A stretch of 64,000 nucleotides of DNA from Nemophila menziesii (GCA_029959085.1 JARWIR010000005.1:50036850-50100849); one strand, 5' to 3'. Positions 1 through 9,243 are shown, numbered from the stretch's first letter. Made by a program: numbers and translations. Notes: generated by a model from the letters alone, not told the origin.

Positions 1-601
1 ACTTGAGGCAATTCGAGATATTCCTAAGTATACGAAGTTTTTGAAGAGGGCCCTCACTAATAAAAGGCCCTACTGTGATAATGAGATGATTGGCCTTCCG
101 GAAGAGTGTAGCGCGATTTGCCAGAGTAAATTACCTCCAAAGTTAGTTGATCCGGGGAGTTTCACGATTCCGATTTCAATTGGAGAAGAATGGAAAGGAA
201 AGGCGTTATGTGACTTGGGGGCAAGCATCAACTTGATGCCCAAATCAGTCTTTGATAAGCTTAAAATTGGAAACGCAAGACCTACCTCTATGGTCTTGCA
301 AATGGCGGACAGGTCTCTTGCTCATCCTGAAGGCCGTATTGAGGATGTCCTTGTTAAGGCAGGTACACTTATATTTCCTGTTGATTTCGTAATTCTTGAA
401 TACAATGCAGATAGAAATGTCCCCATTATTTTGGGTAGACCCTTCCTAGCTACAGGGAGGACATTGATCGATGTAGAGAATGGCGAATTGACAATGAGGA
501 TACAAGATGAGGAAGTGAAATTCAATGTATTTCGAGCCATGAAATTCCCAGATTCTCAGGAAGATTGCTTCAGAATAGATGTAGTAGAGCAAGCATCGTA
601 A
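1..601 (+). pseudogene. gag C-terminus and aspartic protease (element A)
   Basis: The reading frame is open from the window edge. It starts in the gag-PR linker (LEAIRDIPKYTKFLKR, continuous upstream of the Met at 41) and covers the retroviral-type protease that cuts the Gag-Pol polyprotein. The active-site region reads ALCDLGASINLMPKS, so the usual D-T/S-G is D-L-G, as is common in Athila-like proteases. The flap and C-terminal hallmark ILGRPFLATGRTLIDV follows. The frame ends at TAA 599-601, but the following RT frame (635-3727) is in register and homologous sequence runs through the stop. The stop therefore looks like a point nonsense mutation rather than the natural end. The gene is truncated at its 5' end by the window. 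Confidence 0.88.
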
Positions 602-634
602 GAGGTATTTAATTGTTTAAATTTTGATGATATC

Positions 635-3600
635 TTGCAGGCTGCTTTGACATTAGATTCACCTGAGATGATGGAGGAGCTTACAGAAACAGTGGCAGCT
701 CTCAATTCTGAAAATCCGAAGTATAGGCGTCTTGCCTATGAACCTGTGAGAGAACCGGGGGAGATTATTCCTAAAAAGAAACCTTCAATTGAATCTCCTC
801 CGGAGTTGGAAGAAAAACCATTGCCAGCACACTTGAGGTATGCTTATTTGGGTACTAATGAAACTTTACCTGTTATTGTTTCAGCTAATTTAACAGGTCC
901 TCAAGAAGATAAACTGTTGCGTGTGTTAAGAGCCAACAAAGAAGCAATAGGTTGGACAATTGCTGATATCAAAGGCATTAGTCCATCCTATTGTCAACAC
1001 AAAATCATACTAGAAGATGTTAATGCACGCTCAGTTGAAGGTCAGAGAAGATTAATGCCAGCCATGAAGGATGTGGTGAAGAAGGAGGTGATTAAGCTTT
1101 TAGATGCGGGGATTATTTATCCCATTTCGAGTAGTGAATGGGTGAGTCCAGTTCAGTGTGTACCGAAGAAAGGAGGAATTACAACAGTTCTTAATGATAA
1201 AAATGAGGCGATTCCTTCAAGAACGGTAGTAGGTTGGAGAGTTTGCATGGATTACAGAAAGCTGAACAAGGACACCAGAAAAGATCATTTCCCTTTGCCC
1301 TTCATTGATCAGATGTTAGACAAATTAGCCGGAAGAGAATATTATTGTTTCTTGGATGGTTACTCCGGGTACAATCAGATTTACGTGGCTCCAGAAGATC
1401 AACATAAGACCACCTTTACATGCCCATTTGGTACTTTTGCATATCGCAGAATGCCATTTGGATTGTGTAACGCTCCCGCTACTTTTCAAAGGTGTATGAT
1501 GGCCATCTTCTGGGACATGATAGATAATTTCCTTGAAGTGTTCATGGATGATTTCTCCGTGTTTGGTGATGATTTTGATATATGTTTGGATAACTTGGAG
1601 AAAGTGTTAGTGAGATGCAAGGAAACAGATTTGGTGCTCAACTGGGAGAAGTGTCATTTCATGGTTCGCGAAGGTATTGTTCTGGGTCACAAAGTTTCGA
1701 GTGTTGGTTTAGAGGTTGATAGAGCAAAGATAGAGGTAATTAAAACTCTTCCCCCTCCCGTTTCTGTTAAAGGGGTAAGGAGTTTTCTTGGCCATGCTGG
1801 CTTTTATAGGCGTTTCATTAAAGATTTTTCTAAGATCGCTAAACCGTTATGCAACTTACTCGAAAAGGATTGCAAATTCCTTTTTGATGAAGCTTGTTTA
1901 GCGGCCTTCAAAGCAATCAAAGAAAAGCTTATTTCTGCTCCTATAGTGTTACCTCCAGATTGGAATTTACCGTTTGAAGTTATGTGTGATGCGAGTGATT
2001 TGTGTATGGGAGCTGTATTAGGACAGAGGAAAGAGAAGGTTTTTCATTCGATTTACTATGCTAGTAAAACTTTTAGTGGTGCTCAGATTAATTACACAGT
2101 TACAGAAAAAGAGTTGCTAGCAGTTGTCTATTCGTTTGATAAATTTCGCTCTTATCTTCTTGGAGCGAAAGTTATTGTTTATACAGATCATTCCGCGATC
2201 AGATTTCTTATGGAGAAGAAAGATGCGAAACCAAGGTTAATCAGATGGGTGTTATTGCTTCAAGAGTTCGATTTAGAGATCAAAGATAGAAAGGGTTGTG
2301 AGAATCAGGTTGCAGATCATCTATCGCGCTTAGAGGGTTCAGAGATGAATAGTGGTACTGAAGCAGTTAGAGAAGAGTTTCCTGATGAGAGTTTAATCGT
2401 TGTTCGAGATTATGAGGCTCCGTGGTATGCAGATATTGCGAATTTAGTGGTGAGTGGTGTTTTTCCTGAAGGTTCTACTTATCAAGAAAGAAAGAGGTTA
2501 GCTCATCGTGCTAGACAGTTCTTTTGGGAGGATCCGTTCCTCTATAAAGTTTGTGCTGACCAAATGATACGAAGATGTGTAGCAAGGGAAGAGACTCAAG
2601 CCATTATAGCTGGATGCCACGATTCATTATATGGAGGACATTTCAAAGGAGACAGAACTGCTGCAAAAGTGTTTCAATCAGGTTTTTACTGGCCTTCTCT
2701 TATAAAAGATTGTCATGAATATGTTAAGAAGTGTACGAGATGTCAGTTTACCGGAAACATATCTATGAGGGATGAGATGCCGCGCAATAATGTGTTAGAG
2801 GTTGAGATATTCGATGTGTGGGGCATAGACTTTATGGGCCCTTTCGTTCCTTCAAATGGTAACCTCTATATCTTATTAGCTGTTGATTATGTGTCTAAGT
2901 GGGTAGAAGCGGTGGCTTTACCTACTAATGATTCACGAGTGGTGATTAAGTTCTTGAAGTCACATATTTTCACTAGACATGGCACACCTAGAGTGATTAT
3001 TAGCGATGGAGGATCTCATTTCGTTAATAAATATCTGAAGACTATTCTAGAGAAATATGGAGTTAGACACCGTGTATCTACTGCATATCATCCACAATCC
3101 AATGGTCAAGCTGAAGTTTTGAATCGTGAAGTCAAATCAATCCTAGAGAAAACCGTTGGTCCTACAAGAAAAGATTGGTCAATTAAGTTAGATGATGCGT
3201 TGTGGGCCTATCGTACTGCGTTTAAGACTCCAGTTGGTGCATCTCCCTATCGTATGGTGTATGGTAAGGCTTGTCACTTACCTTTAGAGCTTGAAATGGG
3301 TGCCTATTGGGCGATTGCGCAGTTGAACTTAGATCCTATCTTAGCCGGAAAGAATCGTATGATGAAGCTTAATGAACTTGACGAATTCCGGTTGCATGCT
3401 TATGAAAATGCCAAACTTTACAAAGAAAACACAAAGAAATGGCATGACAATCGGATTCGTCCAAAGAACTTTGAAGTGGGGCAAAAAGTATTAAAGTATA
3501 ATTCAAAGTTCAGCAATTTTCCGGGTAAGTTAAGATCTAAGTGGTCAGGTCCATACATAGTGACCAAAGTTACACCTCATGGGGCGATAGAAATAGAACA

Positions 3601-3727
3601 CCCGCTAGAGAACCGTACCTTTATGGTTAACGGTCACAGACTCAAGATATACCATGGAGGTGAAGATACCAATCGCTCGGAAGATCCACATCCCGGGGAG
3701 GTCATGTATCTCCTCGAGAATCCTTAG
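635..3727 (+). CDS. pol: reverse transcriptase, RNase H and integrase (element A)
   Basis: This 1030-residue frame has the full Ty3/gypsy enzyme order. RT covers about residues 100-400 with the catalytic motif FMDDFSVFG near 302. RNase H has CDASD near 449, TEKELLAV and YTDHSA near 515. Integrase has an HHCC zinc finger ([10 protein letters not shown]...CTRC, about 659-703) and a DDE core: D in WGIDFMGPF near 731, D in ISDGGSHF near 790, E in GQAEVLNRE near 826. A GPY/F module ([11 protein letters not shown]) lies near 970. The products copy the element RNA to DNA and insert it. The frame has no internal stop, so this module could still encode enzyme, but it is cut off from gag-PR by the TAA at 599. 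It is the plausible helper enzyme source for the RT-less relatives in the window. Confidence 0.95.
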   Translation: MQAALTLDSPEMMEELTETVAALNSENPKYRRLAYEPVREPGEIIPKKKPSIESPPELEEKPLPAHLRYAYLGTNETLPVIVSANLTGPQEDKLLRVLRANKEAIGWTIADIKGISPSYCQHKIILEDVNARSVEGQRRLMPAMKDVVKKEVIKLLDAGIIYPISSSEWVSPVQCVPKKGGITTVLNDKNEAIPSRTVVGWRVCMDYRKLNKDTRKDHFPLPFIDQMLDKLAGREYYCFLDGYSGYNQIYVAPEDQHKTTFTCPFGTFAYRRMPFGLCNAPATFQRCMMAIFWDMIDNFLEVFMDDFSVFGDDFDICLDNLEKVLVRCKETDLVLNWEKCHFMVREGIVLGHKVSSVGLEVDRAKIEVIKTLPPPVSVKGVRSFLGHAGFYRRFIKDFSKIAKPLCNLLEKDCKFLFDEACLAAFKAIKEKLISAPIVLPPDWNLPFEVMCDASDLCMGAVLGQRKEKVFHSIYYASKTFSGAQINYTVTEKELLAVVYSFDKFRSYLLGAKVIVYTDHSAIRFLMEKKDAKPRLIRWVLLLQEFDLEIKDRKGCENQVADHLSRLEGSEMNSGTEAVREEFPDESLIVVRDYEAPWYADIANLVVSGVFPEGSTYQERKRLAHRARQFFWEDPFLYKVCADQMIRRCVAREETQAIIAGCHDSLYGGHFKGDRTAAKVFQSGFYWPSLIKDCHEYVKKCTRCQFTGNISMRDEMPRNNVLEVEIFDVWGIDFMGPFVPSNGNLYILLAVDYVSKWVEAVALPTNDSRVVIKFLKSHIFTRHGTPRVIISDGGSHFVNKYLKTILEKYGVRHRVSTAYHPQSNGQAEVLNREVKSILEKTVGPTRKDWSIKLDDALWAYRTAFKTPVGASPYRMVYGKACHLPLELEMGAYWAIAQLNLDPILAGKNRMMKLNELDEFRLHAYENAKLYKENTKKWHDNRIRPKNFEVGQKVLKYNSKFSNFPGKLRSKWSGPYIVTKVTPHGAIEIEHPLENRTFMVNGHRLKIYHGGEDTNRSEDPHPGEVMYLLENP

Positions 3728-3732
3728 AAGCA

Positions 3733-3770
3733 TGAGGTAACCCGTCGAGCTTAACGACGTTAAACAAAAG
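3733..3770 (+). other. Post-pol conserved segment with hairpin (element A)
   Basis: Just after the pol stop, GAGGTAAC is followed by a hairpin with stem CGTCG (3743-3747) and CGACG (3755-3759) and a 7-nt loop, then TTAAACAAAAG. The same segment follows the coding region in D (minus strand, hairpin 21600-21616), F (36986-37004, stem CGTCT/AGACG) and G (62384-62400). The change of the inner pair from G-C to T-A in F keeps the stem. Role unknown; an RNA element is inferred. Confidence 0.6.
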
Positions 3771-3960
3771 CCAATTACTTGTATATTAGCTGAGTTTTTA
3801 CATTTTTGCAATTTAGATTAGTTTGATTTTCGTAATTTTATTGTTTTTATTAAGAAATGAGGAAGGGTAGTTGTTTTTGATGATTTCAGGGGTAAAAAGG
3901 ACTTGAGTTTGGGGTCGATTTGGCGAAAACAGAAGAAAAATTGGTTGGATGTCCAGGAGA

Positions 3961-4522
3961 AACCGGGAACCCGGTTTCGCACAAACCGGGAACCCGGTTT
4001 TGGAGCTGGTACCAACCATTTTAACGCAACACTTGGCGTTTTTGGGTAATATCACAGCGTAGGAACCGGGAACCCGCATTTGGCGAAACCGGGTACCCGG
4101 TTTTGGTGCTGTGATTTCTGAAAATCCCTGACCCAGCGTCTTGGTGGCTTGTGTTTTCGTGCGTTTTAGTTCGCGCCATCGACACAAATCCGGGTACCCG
4201 CATTTGGCAGAACCGGGTACCCGGTTTCGGAGCTGTTGTCTTCAAATTTCTCTGGTCCGGCGTTTTGAGGTGCTGCGTTTTGGCGCGTTTTGACTCGCGC
4301 CATCGAGAAAATCCGGGAACCCGCATTCCACAGAACCGGGTACCCGGTTTCGGCGAGTAAAATCCCTGACCCCGCGTCTTGGGGTCCAGCGTTTTGGTGC
4401 GTTTTGAAAAAAAAAAAAAAAAAAAAAAGAGTCCACAATTATTTTTCCGCGCCGTCACAGCGACGCGGAACCGGGAACCCGGTTTGCCAAAACCGGGAAC
4501 CCGGTTTGGAAGCTGTGAGAGG
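3961..4522 (+). repeat. Tandem array of paired CCGG-N4-CCGG palindromes (element A)
   Basis: Five units begin near 3961, 4064, 4187, 4309 and 4466. Each carries two short GC-rich palindromes about 10 nt apart, of the form ACCGGGTACCCGGT or with one changed base (CCGGGAACCCGG). Units are about 105-125 bp long and share spacer text such as GCGTTTTGGTGCGTTTTG and CGCGCCATCGA. A 20-nt A run (about 4409-4428) interrupts the last unit. The array lies between pol and ORF3. Related arrays with different palindrome cores lie at the same place in D, F and G. Confidence 0.9.
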
Positions 4523-4898
4523 CGGTTTTGAGGTGGTTTAACCTAGTTTTTAGCCTCTTTTCCAAGTCTTTACCTAAAAACGCACCAATAGCCTCCCTAC
4601 CTCCGAAATTCATCTACCAAAACACTATATAACATCAAATCCTACCCTCTTCCACCACAAAAACATAAGATCAACTCACCTCCTCTCCAAAATATCATCA
4701 AATCCTTAGTTTTTCCCAAGATTCTTCTTCACCCAATTCCTTAAATTAAACCCAGTTCTTTCTTCTCACATACAAATTAACCAAGACCCATCTCATATTT
4801 CACCTAGTTCTTAAATTCTTAAACCTCAAAACATCAAAATTCTAAACTTTTCTCTAAGTTTCTCATTATTTGAAGTTTTGAGTTTGGGGTGAAAAGAG
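4523..4898 (+). other. CT-rich leader to ORF3 (element A)
   Basis: There is no coding sequence here. The segment is rich in C, T and A (many TTCTTC, CACC and AAATC runs) and ends with the PPT-like motif TTTGAGTTTGGGGT (4877-4890), 8 nt before the ORF3 ATG. F (about 37630-38005) and G (about 63180-63528) have a similar CT/CA-rich leader ending in the same motif. It resembles a 5' untranslated leader, possibly for a spliced or subgenomic ORF3 message. That is inference. Confidence 0.5.
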
Positions 4899-6213
4899 AT
4901 GACTAACAGAACCGGTGATTTCCGAAGAACTGCTCCTAGAAGAAAGACCACCATTGGTGGTTCTCAAGAACAAGCTATTGAGATTCCTGATTCGCGTCCT
5001 AAACGAAAAATTGACGAAGTTAAGCTTGATTCTAACAGAAAAGAAATCACAGGTCTAAAGAGAAGATTGATTGATGAGATTGAAAGTGAGAAGGAACCAG
5101 AAGAGGAAATTACGAAGAACATTGAGGAAGAAACTGAACAAGAGATTCCGGAAGCACCCGTTACGAAACGTCCGCGTATGAAGATGTGGGCCCACGCCTA
5201 AGAGGGTTTACACTTGTTGGAATACTCAGGTTCGTGAAAGAATTGAATTTTTGAAATTTGGTGAGGAGACGAATTTTCCTAAGGGTATTATGAGTAGCGA
5301 TTACAAGGAATATGCTGTGACATGTGCTAAGTTTGGTTGGAAAGAGTTACAAGAAAGGAAGCTTGAGTTCATTCCTACTTTTGTGCGAGAATTTTACGAA
5401 GGTTTAGCTACCTCACATGATGCCATTGATATCCGCAAAAAGGTAGTTCCTTTCTCTATTGAACGTATTCGGAAATCATTGAAACTACCCAACTTTTCTG
5501 GAACATGCCCCTTCCAAGAAACTCTTAATGACCCTTCTTTTGATTTTGAATCGCTTTGGGGGACCGTGCTTGTTAATGGGACTAGCCCAATTCCTGAAGG
5601 TGAAAGGTATCCTGGACAGTTTTACAGCAGTAGTTTGACACCTCGTGCTAAGGTTTGGTCTCGTTTCATAATACCCACTTTCTTTGGTATTAAACACACT
5701 TCCGAGTTGAAGAAAGAGCACATATTTGTCATTAAGTGTATTTTGGAGGAGAAACCATTTGACGTTGCTAAGATCATTTATGATACGATCATGGAGTTCG
5801 CGAAATCACCAATGAAACAACAAAATCTGAAGTTTCCTTGTACTATTACTCAGTTATGTCTAGACGCAAAGATTCCGCGTAAGAACGCAGATATTGACAT
5901 TGTTTCAGTTGGTGTGAGTATAGCTTTGAGCACAATCAAGAACATCCATGAAGATGCAACACGAGCTACAAGAAGTCCAAGAACTCCTCAATCAAAGAAA
6001 GCGAAAACTGTACCTGAGTTGGAAGCGAAGATTCAGGTGTTGGAAGAGAATCAGGAGAGGATGATTGCTACCTTGGGAAACGTTACAAAAGAATTGGACC
6101 TGCTTCGAAATTTAATCCTAGGCGTAAATACACTTCAAAACGCGATTTATGATGCTGTTACGCGAGATAAAGGTCCAGAACGCAACACCGATAACCAGCC
6201 TCGCGCTGGTTAA
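4899..6213 (+). pseudogene. ORF3: putative plant transposon protein (element A)
   Basis: This is the extra ORF downstream of pol. The N-terminal 100 residues (4899-5201) are basic and acidic, with a KRPRMK-like stretch. The body (5251-6213) resembles the 'putative plant transposon protein' domain of plant retroelements: FVREFYEGLA, VVPFSIERIRKSLKLPNF, LTPRAKVWSRFIIPTFFG, FVIKCILEEKPFDVAKIIYD. The C-terminus is a predicted coiled coil (VPELEAKIQVLEENQERM...). No transmembrane segment is evident, so an envelope role is not supported. The two blocks are in different frames, with a frameshift near 5180-5197, so this copy is broken. The ATG at 4899 follows the PPT-like motif at the same spacing as in G. 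F has the other near-complete copy. Confidence 0.75.
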
Positions 6214-6312
6214 GATACGTTTTCTAAACTTTCCTCTTAGTGTATATTAGTTTAAATGCTTTATTGAGTCTTTTCGAGTCGTGGGGACACGACTCATTTT
6301 TGAGTTTGGGGT
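6193..6312 (+). other. ORF3-stop hairpin, GNRA-type hairpin and PPT-like motif (element A)
   Basis: Three signals follow one another. First, a 7 bp stem AACCAGC/GCTGGTT (6193-6211) ends in the ORF3 TAA. Second, an 8 bp perfect stem GAGTCGTG/CACGACTC with loop GGGA lies at 6276-6295. Third, the motif TTTGAGTTTGGGGT lies at 6299-6312. The 8 bp hairpin is identical in every element copy here: 14202-14221 (-), 14858-14877, 20394-20413 (-), 39307-39326 and 63955-63974. Confidence 0.8.
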
Positions 6313-7043
6313 GGGGTTCGTTGCCTCATCCCAATTTTTATGTGTTATTTGCTTTATTTGCTTTCAATAAAAAATTTTCGGAGTTGCGTTTGACTGTAGA
6401 AATTTTTAAATATCCCTTTAAGGATACTTTTGATGAATCTATGATAGTAAATAGTGGACTTTAGGGATTAATATAAAACGCACTTACAATTGCATGCGAA
6501 CATAGGTAATTGATAGGAAAAATTAATTAACAATGCAAATGAAGTAAGCTTGTACTCAAGGAATATGTTTGGTGTGTAGAACGTGAAATCCTAATTAGTA
6601 GAGAACCCACCTAGATATGAACTAAAGACAAGCTATGTACTTAGGAAAATGATAGGGGCAGTTCTTTGTTAGCCATTTGTGCCTTTTTAGCCTTCTATCC
6701 CTTGTATTAATTATTATCCGTCTTAGCCCACTTTGAGCCTTTAGCCTTTTCTTTGTAGCCACGATATAAGCCATTATCCCTTAGATTATTAGGCATGACC
6801 ATATGACCCGCACTTGAATCACAATCCTGAGACATGTCTCGAGCTTGAGTTTGGGGTGGTGGGACCACATATGGGGAATTAAATGGGTAGGGATCGATGT
6901 GCTTTGTATTGTAGCACAATTGCAGATGATATATACTTGTAACCCTTTGCCGGGAATGAAGAAAAATGAAAAATTTTGAAAAATCATACAGTAGGAACCG
7001 GGAACCCGGATTCGTCAAAACCGGGTACCCGGTTTGCTTCTGT

Positions 7044-7074
<31 letters not shown>

Positions 7075-7662
7075 GAAAAGAAAAAGAAAAATATGAATGA
7101 ATAAAACATCCGGCAAAGTGGAATTTTCTGAAAATCATCTTATTTATAGTGGGTAGACATGGGACGCTAAATTGTTGCGTATATGGGTGAGTGAGAACAT
7201 CTTTTTGAGCGTTAACTCAAGCTCGAGGACATTGTTGATGGTAAGTGAGGAGAGAGCCAAAAGCTCACTTCAAATTTACCAAATATACATCCATACCGTC
7301 CTTAAGCCATTATTATAACCGTAAAGACCTCGTGATTCCTAAGTGCATAGTGAATTTATAATTCTGTTGATAGGAAATACACTAGGTGGAGCGTTCAAAG
7401 CGAGTTAGGATTAATGACCACCCTATAGCCATCATACAGAGATGAGTACAAGTATAACCTTCAAGCATTGCGACTTTAATTTTATGATTGAGATTATTTA
7501 TGTTTGATGTTGCATGATTAGTGTATGTGTATATTAGTTTCTAGAGTTTGTTATATGAGATTTATTTTGAGAATTGCTTTAGGGTTTATTTGCTAGCTTC
7601 TATGTGTTTATACGTGTACTTCTACCCCTTTGTTTTGTTTTACTTTGTCGGGACGACAAAGG
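6313..7662 (+). other. 3' non-coding domain between ORF3 and LTR (element A)
   Basis: I see no gene in these 1.35 kb. The segment is shared, at lower identity, with B, C, D and F. Landmarks are a PPT-like motif in the context CTCGAGCTTGAGTTTGGGG (6844-6857), the 9 bp stem CTTTGCCGG (6945-6953) pairing with CCGGCAAAG (7110-7118), two CCGGG-N-ACCCGG palindromes (about 6996-7033) and an A run inside that stem, and the conserved text GTGAGGAGAGAGCCAAAAGCTCAC near 7245. Open frames through here are low-complexity by-products. Confidence 0.7.
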
Positions 7663-7678
7663 TTTGAGTTGGGGGTCT
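7663..7678 (+). promoter_or_regulatory. 3' polypurine tract (element A)
   Basis: TTTGAGTTGGGGGTCT directly precedes the LTR start TGATGTCTCC. This is the position of the plus-strand primer. A short inverted repeat (TTTGTCGGGACGACAAA) lies just upstream at about 7645-7661. Similar tracts precede the other 3' LTRs: 12874-12889 (-), about 16257-16272, 19010-19025 (-) and 40782-40797. Confidence 0.85.
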
Positions 7679-9243
7679 TGATGTCTCCCTAATTGTTCTT
7701 ATTTTAGACCCTTTGGAGACATCATTTTTGGTGTTTATTTGATTATTTAGATAGACTTTTGGTGCTAATATTCAATAATCCGGAATTACCTTTTTATTTC
7801 TAGCATTTTTAATTTATTAAACTTTTGCGCGTAATATTGGTATTTTTAGTGTAAAGTTTACAGGTTTTAGATGTTAGCTAGGAGAGGAATCCGAGGAGAA
7901 GGTCAAAGATCGTGAATTAGAGTCAAGACTTGAAGACAAATCCCGAAGATATTATTTTTAGAGCTGAAAATCCACTTTCCAGGCCATAGATTGCTGATTT
8001 CAAGGTGCTTAAGCGATGATTTAGCCGCTGACCTTTGAAGAGAAATCATTCCTTATCGAGTTACGGAACTTTAGCAACTGGAATGAGGTCAATCGGAGTT
8101 GTAACGCATCGGGAAAAGCTGTTTTAGTGAAGGCCTATCATCAGTTACGGGATTTTGGGCTTAGAAAGTGGGCTTGGACATTTAATTAGGCTTTTATTTT
8201 CTGGTCCAAGCCCTAGTCCGAATTTTTACTTATAAAAGGAGGTCTGGACTTCTATTTTTCACACAATTCACATTCCACAAGATTAAACACCAGAGAGAAG
8301 CAACAGAAGGAAGAAAGAAGAAGCTACAAGAGCTGGAGTGGGTCTATAGCTCCGTTCGTAGTCAATCCAATTCCGGAAATTAGGTTCTTTTCGTATTTTA
8401 ATTTTGTAAACAATATGAATTCCAATTCTTTTAATTTAGTTTTTAATTTTAATATGAGCTAAGCTTTCATTAGTGCTTGAGAACAAACAATGGGTGAATC
8501 CTAGTTTTATTTTATAACGAATGTTGAATTTGGGTTTCTGTTAAATTAAATTAAATCAGGTCTTTTACTCTTTTCGACAATTTATGATTATTTACTGATT
8601 TTAGAGTCGCGAACTAAAATTAGGTATTAGTATCTAAGCTATTCCACATATGTGGCGTGTGGATCATCTTGACGGGGGGTTTAGATACAGAATTAATTGT
8701 TCAATCTGGGACAAAAACTATTGATTCTGACGAACTTAGTTAATCCTAGGGCCAAAGTGGTAATAAAGCTTTATCATCCAACGGTGGATCATATTTACCC
8801 TGACGGGACTAGTGACACTTTAGGATTGCCTTATAGTCCACCCTGACGGGGGTATAAGGAATTTAGAATCCCGACCATTGTAATTGACTGATTTAGCCCT
8901 TAAACAACATATGTTAGAAAGTAAAATTAGGAGGATCCTTGCGTTCTCAAGTACTACATCTCATATTGCGTTTTCACTTATTTTACTTGCGTCTTAGCTT
9001 CTACTTGCATTTAATTATTTGTCTTTCATTTATTTAGAATTAATAAACAAAACCAAACAAACAATTTTATTATCTTTTATTTGTCATAAGTGCATTAATC
9101 ACTACTTGCTAAACATTGTGATCAACCATCCGTCCTTGGAACGAATCTGTATTATCATACATACTACTTGGGACAACCGTACACTTGCGGTTGTGGTTCG
9201 ATTAGCATTTGCATTTATTTTTAGAACACACAAAGGACCACCA
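7679..9243 (+). repeat. 3' LTR of element A (Athila family 1)
   Basis: This 1565 bp LTR begins TGATGTCTCC and ends GGACCACCA. The start follows the polypurine tract, and homologous LTRs in D and G are followed by a tRNA-Asp primer site. TATAAAA at 8231-8237 is the likely core promoter. The first 50 bp fold back on themselves (GATGTCTCC with GGAGACATC). CCCTGACGGG-type motifs recur in the 3' third. The next base (9244) is already CACTA minisatellite. The matching target duplication lies outside the window. Confidence 0.92.

Larger units (their letters stand above)
1..9243 (+). mobile_element. Element A: partial Athila-type Ty3/gypsy retrotransposon, autonomous type
   Basis: This is the 3' part of a large LTR retrotransposon; its 5' LTR and most of gag lie outside the window. 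Visible in order are the end of gag with protease, RT-RNase H-integrase, a palindrome array, an extra ORF (ORF3), a structured 3' non-coding region, the polypurine tract and a 3' LTR. The Athila assignment rests on the RT sequence style ([25 protein letters not shown]), on an ORF after pol, and on related elements here having a tRNA-Asp primer site. It is the only element in the window with RT and integrase. It is disabled by a nonsense codon between PR and RT and by a frameshift in ORF3. The 3' LTR ends directly in a CACTA-associated minisatellite, so A inserted there. Confidence 0.93.

Noticed and set aside
4021..4458. Overlapping frames with repeated TGYPV and PGTRF text
   Set aside because: These are translations of the CCGGG palindrome array in several frames on both strands, so a protein is not supported.
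4899..6213. ORF3 as a retroviral envelope protein
   Set aside because: No signal peptide, no transmembrane segment and no fusion or cysteine-rich surface pattern. The C-terminus is a soluble coiled coil.
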